A DNA stretch of 64,000 bases, taken from Microstegium vimineum (taxonomy: Eukaryota; Streptophyta; Magnoliopsida; Poales; Poaceae). The notes under the pieces were generated by a model. The model was not told the DNA's origin. It ran no database searches and was given only the letters and a program-made list of their open reading frames with translations. The stretch is from positions 52,542,952 through 52,606,951 of the forward strand of contig CM039122.1 of the NCBI GenBank assembly GCA_022036555.1. The letters run 5' to 3'. The translations under genes were made by a program, and so were the position numbers. Shown piece after piece: positions 20,504 to 33,000 of this stretch (positions are counted from its first letter, which is position 1; the number at the start of each line of letters is the position of its first letter).

Positions 20504-20799
20504 GATCTACCGGCTCATCAGAAATGTTCAGGAAAAATGTTTATAAAGATAGAAGGTGAATGTATAGATAGAAGGTGGATAAAAATAACTTCCGCTAAAA
20601 TAGAGATAGAGGGGGCGAAGTCTCTATTAAAATCGCATATGGTTTTTGACCGCCGCCATGGAGTGCTGTTCTGTTCGGGATAGTGAAATTTGACTCATGA
20701 TGATGTTATATGTAGTGCAAGTACAGAATACTATGTCTATATACACTGGTACAAAAAAAAAACCCAGGCTAGTAGCCTAGTACTAGTATGCTCCAGTAT

Positions 20800-21238
20800 A
20801 TACTTCGTTATGAACCGTACGTTGCTAATCGGACGGCACGCAGGCGGCTCCTCCTCATCTGAATCTGATGATGATCTGTCAGATTTCCCACCCTCCTCGC
20901 GAGTCTCCCGGCAAATTTACCAACCACCACCGGGAGACCAGGCGCCGCCCGCCCGCCCGCAACCTCCGTCCACGCCCCGGCCACTATTCAGTTCACTTGT
21001 TACCGCGCGCGGCGCGCCTACCACTACTCTCTACTCACTCCCCCTCCCCCGCGGGCGGCCACGCGCACCCATATAAGCCCTCGCTCCACCCCCTCCAACT
21101 CCCCCTCTCCTCCCTCCGTCCCTCCTTCCCCCGCCGCCGCCGCCGCCGCGCCATCTACCAGGCCAGCTCCAGCGAACGAAGTCTCCCGGGCCGCTGAGAT
21201 CTCGCCGAGGGAGGAGAGCAGTAGCGGCAGCGGCAGAC
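20800..21238 (+). other. 5' leader and promoter side of the KH gene
   Basis: GC- and CT-rich sequence (CTCCCCCTCTCCTCCCTCCG region, then repeated GCCGCC) immediately before the ATG at 21239. Likely the 5' UTR. CCCATATAAGCC at about 21069-21080 is a TATA-like site about 160 bases upstream of the start codon. Confidence 0.5.
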
Positions 21239-24200
21239 ATGGCGTCGGGACGGTACATGGCTTACTCACCCTCGCCGTCGACCACCCCGCACTCCCCCCG
21301 CATCTCCGGCCTTCGCACCCCCTCTGCCGCCGTCGCCGAACAGGAGAAGTAAGCCATCGCACTTCGCCTCCCCGCTGCTTCGTGTCTGTCGGCTCCGATC
21401 GCGCCCTGGAGGAGCGGATTGGGGCCTGGTTCGTCCGTTCTGGGGAGCATCGAAGTTTTCACGCTTTGAATCTAGTGTAGCGCGCCGAGGTTTAGGCCCT
21501 TTTAGCATCGGATCTGATTCGCTTCTACAAGATCTCCGGTTTTTTTGGTCAAAGTTGCTTCTCGTCGAACTTTCACTCGATTTCTGCTGGATTCAACCAG
21601 CAGTCGCTTAGCTCAGTATTTACTTGGTTCAATTCGTGATCACGTTACGGTCCTTTCATGTGTATATGCCGTGGGGCATGAAGCCCTTCCAGTTTCCTCC
21701 GAAAAAAATTGTGTATGCCGTGGGATTTTGGGGAAATTTCTGAATTTTCAGGCTACCCTGTTTTTACTAAAAAAAATTATCTTTGCATAGCTGTTCACAC
21801 GTCATGAATGATGACCATGTTCCGATGCTTTTGTAGGTACCTTGCCGAACTGCTCGCGGAGAGGCACAAGCTTGGCCCGTTTCATCCCAGTGATCCCGCA
21901 TAGTGTACGGTTGCTGAATCAAGGTTAGATCTCGTGCCGTCATGCCATTTAAACGTTTTGCATTTGAGCAGATGAATGACCCTTAGCTGGATGCACTGGT
22001 ACTGCTGCCACGCATTCAGAATATTCTGTTACGATGTAGAAGTAGTTGACTATTGGTGTTCGTGTGCATTCTGCACCTCTTGTTCAGATTTGGATGAGCT
22101 AAACTTACCGCAAAATCATTGCTTGTTGCTCTGTGGAGATATGAATACAACTCACACCGACCGGGTCCCTTTTCACTTTCTTTTCTCTTGAATTCGTTTT
22201 CCTGATTGTATTTACTCGTCAATTCTCTTGCCTCCTTTTTTTTTTAAAAAAAAAGAGAGAGAATACCCCCCCCCCCCCCCCCCCCCCCCCCCCACACACA
22301 CACACCCACAAAAAAAAATAGAAATAGAAAACTCCTTTGGGTGTGTTATACTATTGGTCTGAGTCTTGTAACAAACTGCCTTGTTGCTTGTTGTATGTTG
22401 GCCCAAAGGCAAATGTCTTAAGTAGCACCATTTTGCTGTCGTTTCAATGTATTGGTTTCATAGGACATATTTGAAGATGCTTCTTGATATCTGTCTAGTC
22501 CTATGATATTTAGGCCTTGTTTGGATGCGTATGTATCTCCCTCAAACCACATGTGTTGGAGTGTATTTGAACTAATATACACTCTAATCCACTCCAATCC
22601 ATGTGGTTTGAGCTTGATACATGCACATCCAAACAAGGCCTTAGTGGTAATTTAGAGATTTGCATTTCTCTGTTGTTGCTATAAATTCCTCAAGAGGGTT
22701 CTGGCAAGTGCACCCAACAGTTATTGGATGAGTACCTTTCTCTCTCTGGAGGCTTGTGTCCATCTGACCACTCTAGCTATAACAATCAAATCATACCATA
22801 GTCATTGAATTCTCTTCCCAGAACGGCACAGCAGTGAACACTTAATTGCTGGAAAATTCTTAGAATTGTGGTTTCCTTTGAGACACGTGAGTGTGATGAC
22901 TCACAGTTCGAGTTGGTTGGGTGAACTTAGAGATCCCGATGATTAAATTTTGAGTGATCGGTGTTGTCCTTACAGTGACAAACAACGTTCACGATTCTGA
23001 TTATTTAAAAACCACATAAAGTTTTATGAGAGGTATAGGATGGTTCATGTGTTTTGAATTAATAGATAGAAGCACACCTCTATACTTCTGTTCACTTTGA
23101 TATAATCAATGGCCAGGATGATCTGCAGAGAGTGAGCCAGAGAAACGGATTCTCATCTCTTGGTGTACATGGATGGGACAAATTATTATAATACTAGAAA
23201 AACACGTACTTTGCATTGTTTCATTTAGGTGTTATATTGCATATCTGCTTGTTTTGTTTTTTATGAGTTTTTTTATCATACTATAAGTTTTTTATTTTGT
23301 AGCTCTTTTGGTGTTGACAGATTGCCATAGTAATTACTTGCTATAGTTGCATATATTCTCAACATAAATATTTTAGATAAGAGAAATTGACTCTGTTCTG
23401 ACTCCACAAGCTGTCTACTTTTAGGATGGAATTTTTTTTCCAGATCAATGTGTTGACACTAACAACGTGAGGTTATTTATGCATTTACTACTCACTAATT
23501 CTGACTGCCTTTACTAATCACTAATGCTAACTGCATTTACTAATCACTAATTCTAACTGCTAACTTTTTCTACATCTTGTGCTTGTAATTGCAATGTTGG
23601 AGCAGAAATTTTACGTGTTTCCACACTATTGGAGAATGCGTCCCTTTTAAATCAAAGTGGCCTTGAACATGGTAGTCCACTAACAACGGGAGGATTATAT
23701 TCAAATGGAGCAGCTACTGACATGAATGGGTGGACATCAGCGTTTCAACCAGAAGTACGGATACTGACTATTTAACATGACTTACTTACTCTTCATGCCT
23801 AATTTACCATCTTGAAAGCTTAGATCAGGTTTTCTCTAACTGATTTTTACTCAACTATAGATGCTTACTTTCTTCATACTACTTGGCCCCTATGCTAACT
23901 TGCTAACTATAATATAATCCCTTTCAGGCAGTGGGTTCCAAGATGCGATTAAATTCTTTTCTGTGTTCCATGTGTTGAAGTTTGTATAACATGCTAACAC
24001 TAATTGTCACTAATTTGGCTCCATATATTGAAAGTCTGGCAATTCTAATCAGTTGCCATCCTACATCAGAATCTGGCAATCTGCTGACTGGTCTAACCAG
24101 ATTGCTATCTATTTTATGTTTCAGCAACATTAGCTCTTATTGAAATCATATGCGATGTAGAATGACTTGCGACAAAGCTATGCCTGATCATAAACATATT

Positions 24201-25606
24201 ATTCCTATTTTTTGTACATTAGCTCAACAGCAGAAGTAAAATAGAACCCATGTGCACAGGAATAGCTGGTGTCATTGTCACTCTTTTCAGCATAATCCTA
24301 TAATTATTCAGATCCATCAAACTGTACGCATTGCACAATGATTTTTACTTTGGCTTGAATTCTGTTGATTTTCATTTGCTATCTTAGCTACCCACTTTAC
24401 TCCATTTCCAACACTTAGTCAGAAAAGGGGTTCTAAACTTATAGTATGATCAACTTGTGACCATGCAGAGTTCACCAGCTTATAGCTGGATTGGAGGATC
24501 ACAAGGCAGCTCCTCTGGACTTATCGTCAAGAAAACAATGAGGGTTGATATCCCAGTTGACAAATATCCAACAGTAAGTGTGCTATTTCACAAATTGTTA
24601 GTCTCTTGAATTGCTACATCCTCATCTTGTTTTTATGTCTATTCTCCTAGTACAATTTTGTTGGCCGCATCCTTGGTCCAAGAGGAAATTCCTTGAAGCG
24701 GGTGGAGGCAAACACAGACTGCCGCGTGCTAATAAGAGGTCGCGGCAGCATCAAAGATCCAGCACGGGTAAACATTCGTATTAGTGCCTCTTAATTTTAT
24801 TATCCACTTGGTAGTTAGATGTACTCAGAAATTTGAAGAATTGGAGTTTATGTATAAAATATGAACTATGAACTTATGGACTTGATTCGCATGTATGACT
24901 CGAGTCATTCAAAGCCAAATCAACCATGAATCCCTGATAACCTGTGGCTAGGAAAATATGGCTGTTTTATATTTTGTTCCTGCTTGTTTTTTTTTTCAAA
25001 TTATTTTCTTTTATGTACCTTCCAGTGTGTGTCTTGGTATGAAAGACCACACTGATTACCTGGTGATTCTTTGGAAAACACTTTCTATCTGGAACTTCTC
25101 AGAATGGGGCTATCCATCCTTAGATGCATAGCTACCTTTATGCATGTGTACATCTAGTGGATTTTATGTTTACTTAGTGCTATGGGATTGGAGGTCACTT
25201 ATGCTATTATTTTTCAGGAGGAAATTATGCGAGGGAAGCCAGGATATGAACACCTGAATGAACCCCTTCATATATTGGTTGAGGCAGAGCTACCTGTTGA
25301 AATCATTGATGCTCGTCTGATGCAAGCCCGCGAGATCCTTGAAGATCTGCTAAAGCCTGTGGTATGCCATTAACACCTTTACCCTTTTAAAACTTGCTTG
25401 CTCTTAGTCCATCTTGAAGGACCGATAACTGACTAGTTCTGTTTTTTACTTTGCAGGATGAATCCCAGGATTTCTTCAAGAAGCAGCAGCTACGGGAGCT
25501 AGCAATGCTTAATGGCACCCTTCGTGAGGAAGGAATGCAGAGATCTGGTTCAGCGTCCCCTTTCCACAACAGCCTTGGAATGAAGAGAGCCAAGACAAGG
25601 GGGTAA
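21239..25606 (+). CDS. KH-domain STAR/Quaking-like RNA-binding protein (one apparent 1-base insertion)
   Basis: Nuclear RNA-binding protein of the plant STAR (signal transduction and activation of RNA) type, implicated in splicing or RNA metabolism. Exons: 21239-21348 (MASGRYMAYSPSPSTTPHSP), 21837-21923 (YLAELLAERHKLGPF), 23606-23754, 24469-24573 (RVDIPVDKYPT), 24651-24767 (YNFVGRILGPRGNSLKRVEA), 25218-25361, 25457-25606 (ends GMKRAKTRG, TAA). The KH core has the GPRG loop (residues about 158-161) and the C-terminal QUA2-like helix LMQAREILEDLLKPV. In exon 2 the run TTT near 21880-21882 has one base too many. As printed the frame stops at CATAG (TAG 21901-21903). Without it exon 2 reads PVIPHSVRLLNQ and the protein is 286 residues, typical for the family. 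All seven exons are otherwise intact, so sequence error is likely. Confidence 0.92.
22266..22293. repeat. Homopolymer tract of 28 C followed by CA repeats
   Basis: Uninterrupted run of 28 C inside the second intron of the KH gene, followed by a short ACACAC stretch. It has the same length as the 28-G tract at 11824-11851. Confidence 0.9.
22513..22640. mobile_element. Tourist/PIF-type MITE, 128 bp
   Basis: Terminal inverted repeats GGCCTTGTTTGGATGC and GCACATCCAAACAAGGCC, flanked by TTA (22510-22512 and 22641-22643). It lies in the second intron of the KH gene. The interior is nearly palindromic (ACTCTAATCCACTCCAATCC region). Confidence 0.85.
23481..23565. repeat. Minisatellite, three copies of about 28 bp
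   Basis: TTTACTAATCACTAATTCTA-type units repeat three times with small changes in the second intron of the KH gene, close to its 3' end. Confidence 0.7.
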
Positions 25607-26204
25607 TGAGCAATGTTGCAATCATCATGAAGGGAGAACCAACCAAATCATCTATTCTGAGACCGATCCTGTGTACACATGGGGTTGCCTTGCTGGCTAC
25701 TGGCCCAATACGGTCTCGCGCCACCAGCATCGAGGCGGCCGTACCTGATAAAACATATATCTGGAGTTGTGTTTCCTGCTACTGGGGAGTGTGGTTATGC
25801 GCCATAGGTCGTTGCGCTATATATTGGGTTGTGCAGGGTTTTGTAGCAATGTGGTTTGTGTAATGCTCATTTGGAGCGTTTCAAAGTTCTCGGCTTGTAT
25901 TTCTTATCAAGATAGTATTTAATGACGCTGTTTGGGATTGGAGCAATGCTCTAATTGTTTATCTGTGTACACGACAAGCATGGAGGCTTGCTATATTTCG
26001 TTCGTACTTTCAATCACTGATGCATATTAGTAGAATAAACTGATGGCGTCTTCAGTTTGCATCTTCAATTTGGATTCTGCTTTGCTGATGCTGAATAATC
26101 AAAGTTAATATGTCGAATGTCGTTAAGTTGTTCTGATATCGGAATCACTGCTAGCTATTAACAGCTAGTTGAGCTATCAACACTTGAGCCATTTAACACT
26201 CCAG

Positions 26205-26450
26205 AAGTACTCTCTCTGTTCCTAAATAGATGTTATTTTCGCTTCTAAAAAATCAACTCTAAATAGATGTTATTCTTGATAAGTCAACGTTTTCAAAATG
26301 CTTATGTATTAAAATATATAAATAATTATGCTAAATAATTAGTAATTGAAAAGATTTTTAAGTCTAATTTTTTAATAAATTTATTAAGAGATACAAATGT
26401 TGAACGTATTTTTTTATAAAATTAGTCAAAGTTAAGTTTGACCTATATGC
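26205..26450. mobile_element. Decayed Stowaway-like MITE
   Basis: The left end ACTCTCTCTGTTCCTAAATA resembles Stowaway tips. The interior TATGTATTAAAATATATAAA is shared with the element at about 38150-38397. The right end is not well preserved. It lies in the 1.4-kb spacer between the convergent KH and VARICOSE genes, where no other gene is seen. Confidence 0.5.
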
Positions 26451-27029
26451 ATCTCTAGCATCATCCTTTTTGCGACGTAACAGTACGCATTAGCTAACTC
26501 CTGGTCGAATGCCCGAGTTTGTCGCCACAAAGCCCTCAACCAGGCGTCTCGTGATCCCCACATAACTTAGAACATGTCAAATCCACCGTCGTCGAATAGT
26601 CCAACAGAACAAGTAAATAATTCCAATTTTGCAGTTGCGACGAGAAACGACGTCTACAATGGACTTCAAAATTTTGTGGGGCAACCACCACAGAGCAGCT
26701 GCTATTAGTTCCACGCTATTCAAGCTACAAGGTCCGACTGATACATTCGACCTATTTCCATTAAGGTATGACGGAAACACAAGACCCATTGATCATATGA
26801 CAAATGAACATGACCTAGAGAATTTTAGGATGCCCAATTACTACAATAGTCCAATTTCAGGGGCGACAGAAGCCAAATTTACACCGAGTAGTAGCCTCCA
26901 CCCTCTTGCAAGTATTCTCGGCCACAATGTCACACCATCACCCTCCTGGGTTGTGGGTTCCCTTTGCCATGCAAAATTTCTCTATACAAGATAGATTAGG
27001 GCATACTTCCCCCAGTTGCATAGCTACAA

Positions 27030-30000
27030 TCACTTGTAGCTAAGCAGAACCGAGTTAATTACATGCATGATCACACGGATGCTGGTGCCATCTGATCCCG
27101 TCGTGGTGGGGAGTGTCCGCTGGTGGGCCAACTGGTTGTAGACTAGCTCAAAGATAGGTCGCACATGCACCGCGATCATCTGGTCTGCTGGGTTGATTGC
27201 CATGGCAACATCTGTCATCCATTGAACCTTTCGTGATGTCTCATTGTGAATGTCAATTGATAGCTGCTGCAATAAGGCCAGAAGGACCCCCTGGTTAAGA
27301 GGTACCGGGGCCATTGCACATAATGCCCGCAAATCAACCTGTACAAGGGGGTATAAGCATCACAAAGCCAAAACAAGGTTGTTCTAATATGGGGAAGTAA
27401 GGACCATCTTAGCTGATCAATTTGGAGGAAGGAAGATACCTGGGAGCACAGCCATGATACTATGGAAACGTCACTCTTTTGAAGAGCCATTGTAAAGGCT
27501 TCGTCAAACTTGCGTTCAGATATCAGTCTGCTGAGCTCTTTCATTGGATCTAAGGGAGCCTCAACCTATCAAAAAAAGAAGGTAGATTAATATTAGATGC
27601 AAGCTTGTTATTTCATTCTTTATATTCTATAACTCAACACAAAATAATTAAATTATCATTAACTGACCAATAGACATATAAAAGATATGAAACTAAATGC
27701 ATGAAAAGGAGCAGACATATCACAAGAATGAAATGAAATAAACAAATTCTGATCATTATTGAAAACGAAAAATTGTCTTCATCCACCTCTTGAGGGCCAC
27801 CCATAGGACCATTAATGGGCTGCAAAGCACTGGTACTATGTGGCTTGACATTCCCAGAAGTAACAAGTGCCAATAGCTTGCGATTGCCATCAAGTAACTC
27901 CGATGAAAAACTCTGGGTGATTGATGATGCAGAATTGATGGTTTCCTGGAAGTATAAGAGAAAAAAAAAATACAGAAGTCATTTCTTAGCAGATGGCTGG
28001 ATAGTATCCATCAATTGACGTTCCTTTTATTTGACATACAAGTAAATCAAAAATAGGGCCTGAACTTACTTTTAGAGTAAGCACTAATGGAGTATGTGCA
28101 GCCTCAACTTGCTGCTGAATAGCAATGGAGTGCTCAGACATTCCCTTTTGAAATGCACCATCCACTTGCTCAAACATTGTCTTGCATGCTTGCTCAAACG
28201 CTGGAACAAGCAATGATTCAAAGCTAGTACGCAAAGAATCCTGCATGCATCCATATAAAACCGATCAGCAGACCATAGCTAAAACAAAGGCACCAAATAT
28301 AAAATCTCCAGAACATCAGAAGCAATCCGCAAAGATATTAATGACTAGCAAGTAGATAAAGCATGCCATGTTAAATGGAACATTCATACCTGAAGAGCCT
28401 GTTTTCCAGATGTATGGAACTGCATTTGGATTTGCCTGGCAAGTGTAGCTTCAAGTTTTCCAGTAATAGACTTTTCCAGCTGATTGCACACCTTGTCACC
28501 CACCCCTTTCTAAAAACAAATAATCAATGAGGAAGCATGATCAAATTAAGCATAATAAACACAGAAGGAATTAACTAACCTGAACTGAATCATAAACAGC
28601 AGAGGTTAGGCACTTCTCAATAATAGGAGTGATTGCGCGGGCAACAACAGGCCCAAGTGAAGAAATTTCTTTCTTAAGTGACTTCTCCAGATTAGAAGGT
28701 AAGTCCTTATTTATTGAGTTTGTAATGAGAGTAACAAATTGCTGTGTTCGCTCTCTATCAGCCTTTTCACGCTTAGTGTTTTCCTCCTGAAGACGAACCC
28801 AAAATGCATCAATATTAGCCTTGATCGATTTCTCTACAGTGCGCCCTAATGATGTCTCAAGTCTTTTGCCCTCCTTGGCGATGGATGCAGGAACCACAGT
28901 ACTAAGCTGCTTTTCCATGTCCTTCTGCATCCCCATGAGCTGGAACACATACAAGCACAGTAAATAATGATAAAAAAAAAGTATCAATACTCATCTAGTG
29001 CTATCGCAGTGTAACATTTAGTGAAGCAGAAAACCATATAGTTAACTGGGAACTCTCCTGGCAGCTCAAAAGATGAAATTACAGTAAATATAAATGGGCC
29101 TGCTCGCTGCAGCTGCTGCTGCAGTTTGTGAACTAAAAAAATGTACATGACAACTGCTACAGGTGCAGCCACTGCAAACTGCAGCTAGCAGGCCCAATGT
29201 AACAATGTTTAGCAATATCTGTAAAATAGAACAGATAAAATTGTAACAAATGGATAATCCGATGTGGTATTGTGCTTCACTCAGGGCAATGCAAAGTTCA
29301 TACCTGTTGAAGCATCCCTTGTGTGGCAGCAGCTTCTGGGAAGGAACTGACAGGTAGGTATGTGGAGCTCAAAGGCTCATGTGACTCAATTGAATTGAAA
29401 GCACTCACAGGAGGAGATGGCTGACCAGATGTTTGAGGGTGTAAAACTTTCTCCTCTTTCGTAAACGAAGATGATTGCTCCCTGGACTCAGGGATTTCCA
29501 CAAACTTCTTCAGAACATTTTCATCAGCGACACCAGTCTGGTCTGATGTTGGTCGATCAGATGATGACTGTGATTCTTCCACACTGTACTTATCAGTTGT
29601 AACTGAGCGCTCACTGATCATTTCAACAGTTTGCTCCAAGGAACTCTGAGTTTTCTCCATATTTCCACAAACAACCTGAGTTTCCTTGACAGCTTCAAGT
29701 CCCAAAATTTGATCTGGTTTACTCTCATCAATATTCTTTTGTTCCACTTCTGCAACCCGAGAGCTTCTGCTGGAAACATCTTGACTTTTTCCTCCATCAG
29801 ATTTGGAAACATCATGGTTTTCAGCTGGCGAGAGAGTGCCTGATATAATTTCAGATGGAGTAACCAAGTGTGCAGCATTGCCTCCAACCGGAAACATCAA
29901 GCGGGGATTTGGAAGCATTGGAAGATCACTGTGACCATCTCTTGGCTCATCTTTTCCTAAGATATCCTTTCTAATGGGCATGGGTGTATCTTGTCTTTTC

Positions 30001-33000
30001 AAAGCATCACGCTCCATGTTTCTGTTTGTTGTATAGTCAAAAGCTGTTTGATCTATATCACGAGTTCCAGGTGCTGGTCCTGAACCAGGAACCTCCATCT
30101 TTGGTGCAAGAGGTGCAGATGGAAGAGGCATGGAACCATCGCCTTCAGAGTATGCAAGCGGTGGAGCTGATGGTTTCAGATCAAGCTCTGCAAATAAATC
30201 ACAAGAAATAACTACTTCTGAATAAATTGAGATAATTAAATCAGAAAATGCAACTGCATTACCTGCAGATTGGTCAACAGTTGATGGTTTACTCAAAGCA
30301 ATGACAGAGTAAGAGTCTGTGAAACTAGTTCCTGTAGATGACTCTGTTCCTGCCATTTCCAGAGGCGCCTCGTAAGCACGGGAAATAGCAGGATCTCTTC
30401 CAAATCCAGTACTATCAGCTGTAGGAGGCGAACAGAGTGATAACTCTAGACCATATTGCTGAATGGCCATAGTTTGAACACAATAGACTTGAACAACTTG
30501 TTCTCCATCTGGATGGCTTTCGTGTGTTCCGGTGAGGCTTAATATAGGCATTGCAACTGTGAAATCTGCTATATAGTCTAAGCGAGTAGAGGCAGGATCT
30601 GGGCCATACTCAACATGCACAGCATAAATAGCGTTCTTTTTAGCATTCGCAAGCAAAATCAGGCTCGCTTGAGGCAGCACTGCAACCTGGTTGAAAAATG
30701 CCTCTTCCACACTAGGTACCAGAGAACTAATGAGCTCCAAGGTCTGAGTACACTTCCAAGTCTCAGAATCACTTGGCAACAACCAGCCATCTTCATTAGT
30801 AGAAGCCCAAATTTTAACTTCTCGATTCAGAGGACCCTGCACCATCAACAAAAGGTGAAACCAATGGTGAAAATATCTAATTAAAACACATAAAAAGATT
30901 TTATTTTTTTTGCACATGGAATATTTAAGAGCATAACTCAACATTTGTTAGCACTAGGTCCTAGTGCCCAGGTGAGCAGCACCTGCTCTCCTTCCCTCTC
31001 CCTCTCCCCTGACCCAAGGTAGAAGATGAGCTTGAGCTCAAGCTACACACACACACACAGTTTTCAGCGTTGGCTGAAACCTGGACACAGGAATGGTGGC
31101 AAGAGCTACCTTTTCCATTGTATTGCATAGAGATATATATACAACCTTCATGTACCAACTAAGGTACAAGTCTTCCTACTCCTTACTCCTACGGTACAAG
31201 GCTGAGATCAGCCATCTCTACTCTAGTACCAGCCCATACTGATGGTGTACTTCTACCAACTACAGTACTAGAAGAGGTACAAGCAATATGGCCTATTGCC
31301 AACTCTGTACCAGGAGCAGCAGCAGGGCTGACCGAGTGCCATCCCTGCTGGAGTGAGTGAGTGAACAGCAGCAGATTACATCTTACAACATTGTTGTCCT
31401 TCCTAAAAGGAACACCATGAATAAACATTTTCTCCAATGTATCAAACATTTCATAGATTACCCAATGCTGGGCTATCTTAAGTTCATACTTGATAGTAAT
31501 TGTAGCCAGCTAGTACCCCCACATTCAGGCTTTATTTTTATTTGAAAATGTGATATGAGACTGCTATGAGACCTTTCAACAGAAACAAGAACTAAGACTC
31601 TAAGACTTGATCTTTGGTTGAGGGATGTAGTATGAATTGTATTAGTAATGCGATACAGGGGCACTCGTTTATTATTTGGCAGTAGGAGTTTCAAGCTGCT
31701 GAATAGTTTGGCTGACCATAACTTGCCAGAAAAAAAATTCAAAATCAGATGCAAAAGAAAATTACAAGCTTAAAAGAACATGTGAACATGATAAAATATT
31801 GGCAAAGTTTAAACATATATATAAGACTACATACCGCTGTAATTAGATTTATATGATTTGGTCGTTCAGGTGCTGTAAGAAAAGCAACTGAATAAACAGC
31901 TTGACCATCATGGGGCTTAAAAATTGATAATGGCACTTGTTTGCGATCATCCCAGATCTTAACCTGCAAAGATAACCAATATACATGATAAAAGGGCCAG
32001 TAGAGATGCATGGCACTTCTCCAGATAACATTTTTCCAAGCATGGAAATTTTTGGCCAGCTAAGGCATAAAACTGTTGATAGCTTGGCTAATGATTTTAA
32101 GCCAGCAGCTGGTACTGTTTTCCAGTTAATTGCTACCAGAAGCCTCACTGCATAGGAGGTTTTCTGGTGTAACAAAGGTTACATACCTACAGACAGGTGC
32201 CACAAAAAAATTGTCATACTTTTATGCTTTCTTCCCAATACAATAGTTTTAAAGATAACTGCATTCTGCCTTTTCAAGTTGGACATGAAGTACCAACATG
32301 TTTACAAATCGTATAGTCGAACCTAGTCACCATGTGACTGGGCAACTAATCGCGATTAGTTATCGACCAGACCAATTAGTCGAGCCTAGTCGTCCATATA
32401 GTCACCCTATATATTTCAGGACATATGCATAATATATGTACCTATATATACTACTCCCTCCATCCCAAATTACCTATATATACTACTCCCTCCATCCCAA
32501 ATTGTAAGTCATTCCAAGAATCTTGGAGAGTCAAAGTTTATAAAGTTTGACCAAATGTATATAATATGATAATAAAATATTTGATACCAACTAAGTATCA
32601 TTAGATTCTTTATTAGTTATATTTTCATACTATACCTATTTGATGTCATAAATCTTTATGTTTCTCTCTATAATCTTTGGTCAAACTTAAAATGCTTTGA
32701 CTCTCCAAGGTTCTTGGAATGACTTACAATTTGGAATGGAGGGAGTAATACTATATAGTATACACAATAAAGCAGGCATCCAGACTACATTAGTGGCTAG
32801 TTGATTTTGCACTGTTCCCCATCTGCACATATACACAACAGCAGTACAGCATCTCATGATGGAGTACTAATAACCAGGCAGAGTAGCAGAGGGGCAAGAC
32901 AGCAAGCAATCAGACTAGCAGAGGGGCAGTGGCACAGCAAGCAAGGGGTGGCGCTAGCGCTGCGGAGTGAGGAATAGGTGAGGAGGGAAGAAGATGGAGG

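Noticed and set aside
30952..30970. GCACTAGGTCCTAGTGC palindrome as a protein-binding site
   Set aside because: It is close to the tip of the solo LTR and has no other support.
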